This document shows, one piece after another, positions 61,760-64,000 of a DNA stretch of 64,000 nucleotides. The notes beneath the pieces were generated by a model, which was not told the origin of the DNA, ran no database searches, and worked only from the letters and a program-made list of their open reading frames with translations. The stretch is from Aselliscus stoliczkanus (lineage: Eukaryota > Chordata > Mammalia > Chiroptera > Hipposideridae): the NCBI GenBank assembly GCA_033961575.1, contig CM066727.1, forward strand, positions 122,066,434-122,130,433. The letters run 5' to 3'. The first letter of the stretch is position 1. Every line of letters starts with the position of its first letter. A program made the translations under genes and the position numbers.

Positions 61760-61880
61760 CATATGTAAATGACATAATACTTTCTATCTCATAGGGTCAT
61801 GGTACAGGTGAAATTACACAGCACATGTTGAATATCTTGCACAGAGTAGGTACTCAGTAAATGGGAGCTATTATTTTCTA
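61760..61880 (+). mobile_element. MIR SINE, 3' half
   Basis: Contains 'atctcatagggtcatggtac', 'cttgcacagagtaggtactc' and 'agtaaatgggagctattatt', in MIR order. Confidence 0.7.
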
Positions 61881-61929
61881 AGCCTGGCATTGTAAAAGTT
61901 GGCAATTCTAAAGCAGTACAGAGCCTGAT

Positions 61930-62760
61930 GATTCTGAGAATATTAATGATAATAATTAGCTGGGGTATGCTACATCACAATTCATAATACATTTTCATGC
62001 ACATTATCACAGCAACCCCATTCGGCAGACAGAATAGTTTTATTGTGTTAGGTTTCCTGTTGCGCATAACAAATGGCCACAAATTTGTGATCCTACAGTT
62101 CTGTAGGTCAGAAGTCCAACAAAGGTCTCACAAGGTTAAAATTTCTGGAACCTCTAGAAGACAATCGGTTTCCTTGTTCTTTCAGGTTGTGGGCAGAATT
62201 CAATTCCTTGTAGTTGTAGTACTGAGGTCCCCGTTTCCTTGCTGATTGTCAATTAAGAGCCATTCCAGCTTCTAGAGACTTCCTTGGCTCATAGACTCTT
62301 CCCTCCACCAAAAGCCGGCAATAATAGGGTGAGTCCCTCTCACATTTAAATCTTTCCTGACTCATCTATCATCTTTCTGATTTCAACCAGGAAAAGTTTC
62401 CTGCTTTAAAGGGCTTGTTTGATTAGAATGGGCCCACTTGACTAATTAAAGATAATCTCCCCATCTCAAGGTGCATATCTTTAGTCCCATCTGCAAAACC
62501 CCTTTTATCATGTCCTGTAACATACTCACAGGTCCCAGGAATTAGAGCATGCACATCTTGGGGAAAGGGAGTCATGAATTTGCCCTTCACAGTTATCAGT
62601 GTCCACATTTTACACATGAGAAGAATGAAGATCAGAGAGGAGAAAAGGCTTGCAGAGAGTACATAGAGTAAGCAGCAAAGAGTGGACTCAAATCTCCAAA
62701 TTGTTTTACTCCAAACCCAAGTCAGCATTCTTCCGACAGAACACTGTCTTTTCCAAACAG
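61930..62760 (-). mobile_element. MIR SINE, antisense, split by an LTR
   Basis: Left half: 'tatgctacatcacaattcat' and 'acattatcacagcaacccca'. Right half from 62592: 'cacattttacacatgagaag', 'gaagatcagagaggagaaaa' and the tRNA-region remnant to about 62760. The consensus is continuous when 62044-62591 is removed. Confidence 0.65.
62044..62591 (-). mobile_element. MaLR-like LTR nested in MIR, with 5-bp TSD
   Basis: Begins TG ('tgtgttaggtttcctgttgc') and ends CA ('gaatttgcccttcaca'). Blocks include 'gttctgtaggtcagaagtcc', 'gtactgaggtccccgtttcc', 'ttccttggctcatagactct' and 'ataatctccccatctcaagg', all antisense MaLR LTR. Flanking pentamers are tttat (62039-62043) and gttat (62592-62596), 4 of 5 matching. 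It is a solo LTR with no internal viral coding sequence. Confidence 0.75.
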
Positions 62761-62764
62761 CAAC

Positions 62765-63760
62765 TCAGCATTTACTCTCTTATACCTTCCTTCCCTCTCC
62801 ACTCACATGTAAACCCACACTTCCACTAGCTGTATTTAAAGTTGACATTCTTGAGGAATTAATGCATTTTCTAAAGCTTCCATGAATAAGCCAAAGTTTA
62901 GTTGCACTTCTACTGATTTTGATGTAATTTCTTTCAAGGCTTATACCATGTTGAAAGTATTATTTGTCAGCATTTGGACACTTTTCAGCTAGAGCTGAAA
63001 AGAAAATATATTTGCTGATGGGTTTAATGATAATGGGAATTTATATTCTGGTACATGTAGATTATCTCAAAACAATTGTTCTCAAAAGATGTACTTAGCA
63101 ATTTGATACAGAAATCTTAATATTCATTTGAAGCAGGACTGGTCACTTTATATTTCCTATAAATTAATATTTCTAGCCTCCTTTCTTGCTAGTGGAATTT
63201 AGAAGCATAGTTTAAATCTATTTTAGTCAACCAGTAGGTATTTATTAAGCCCATTAATAAATACAAAATATCAGTAGGCCATTGGAGGGAATATGTGACT
63301 AAATGGAAAATTGTGGGTCCCAGCCTATACTCTGAAAACAATCACTTTCCTGAAATATAAGCTTAGAAGCAGAAGATGTTCATTAAAGAAAGATTGGTTG
63401 CATGCAGAAATCACAGAGGACTCTAAAAGCCTGGCCATGATCAATCATATACAAGAATAATAATAAAATGAATATATTTTTTAAAAATCCTGAAAAGTGA
63501 AAGTCAACAGCTTGTGCATTTTGAAATAAATTATACACTTTTAAGAATTACAAAGCAAATCAATAAAACTCATTTAAATAAAAGACCAGGCCATGGAGTA
63601 GATGCAGAACAAAATAGAGACATTAAGATTTTTGAGGAGAAAAGTGAAATTTAGGAAAAATTGGTCTGACAACAGTATCCAGTCTGAACTATCAGTGGAA
63701 TAAAATGAGGATAGGTAAACAGCCAGATGCTTTTCAGCCATCTAAGTCCGTGATGATAAA
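62765..63760. other. Unassigned AT-rich sequence
   Basis: No gene or named repeat seen. Confidence 0.35.
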
Positions 63761-63763
63761 GGC

Positions 63764-64000
63764 AGTGGAACCTAATAGTTGATTGGCTCTAGGGTCAGAC
63801 AAATGTTGGTTTAAACCCTGGCTCTGCCACTTACCAGCTGCTTGCCTTAGAAAAGACACTGGATGACTCCAAGACTCAATTTTCTCATCTGTAAAATGAG
63901 GTGGACATCATGGAATTGTCATGAGAATTAAATGAGATGATATATGAGAATTACATAGTATCTGGCACATTGAAAACACTCAGTAACTTTTAGTTGTCAT
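63764..64000 (+). mobile_element. MIR SINE, near full length
   Basis: Shows 'accctggctctgccacttac', 'attttctcatctgtaaaatg', 'tgtcatgagaattaaatgag' and 'tatctggcacattgaaaaca', a well-preserved sense MIR reaching the window edge. Confidence 0.9.

Noticed and set aside
1..64000. CRISPR array, bacterial operon or phage region
   Set aside because: No regularly spaced repeats, no dense coding; the repeat content is clearly mammalian.

Overview
This is nuclear DNA from a placental mammal and looks like a repeat-dense intergenic or intronic interval. I recognise no protein-coding gene, rRNA, functional tRNA or CRISPR array. The evidence for a mammal is MIR and L2 fossils, MER5A, MER20 and MER2/Tigger DNA transposons, MaLR-type LTRs and several ages of LINE-1. 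The youngest elements are a tRNA-headed SINE that I cannot match to Alu, B1/B2, CAN, BovB/Bov-tA or ERE. The 3' UTR style of the youngest L1-derived elements reminds me most of bats. That taxonomic guess is inference only.

Layout. 1-3.7 kb: a MaLR-like LTR split by a full-length SINE, an old L1 3' end, another LTR and a long L2 with younger insertions in it. 3.7-12.4 kb: mostly unassigned sequence with MIRs, a hAT MITE nested in an old L1, a young-type L1 3' end and MER20. 12.4-28.6 kb: long stretches without recognisable repeats, scattered MIR and L2, one short SINE and a G-run tract. 28.9-37.3 kb: L2, a 4-kb rearranged L1 derivative, a short SINE, an L2 split by a hAT element, MER2/Tigger and two LTRs. 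37.3-53.7 kb: old L1 3' ends (one with a tandem duplication), a Tc1/mariner MITE, nested MER5A, three SINEs and a CA microsatellite. 53.7-56.4 kb: a second, TSD-bounded copy of the L1 derivative. 56.4-64 kb: L1 tails, a minus-strand stretch with the longest open frames (59.7-61.2 kb), and a MIR split by an LTR.

Two things stand out. First, the 29.9-33.9 kb and 53.7-56.4 kb elements have the same architecture: L1 5' UTR, ORF1, only about the first 95 codons of ORF2, then 3' UTR. They share the same internal deletion junction, which points to a mobilised half-L1-like non-autonomous family rather than two independent decays. Second, one tRNA-headed SINE family is present in two size classes. The long form (about 440-470 bp) has a T+-type tail (AATAAA, then TCTTT, then poly-A). 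The short form (about 105 bp) stops after a conserved hairpin. All six copies have target-site duplications (TSDs).

The genes do not work together in any pathway here. The content is mobile-element biology plus possible non-coding function in the repeat-free stretches.
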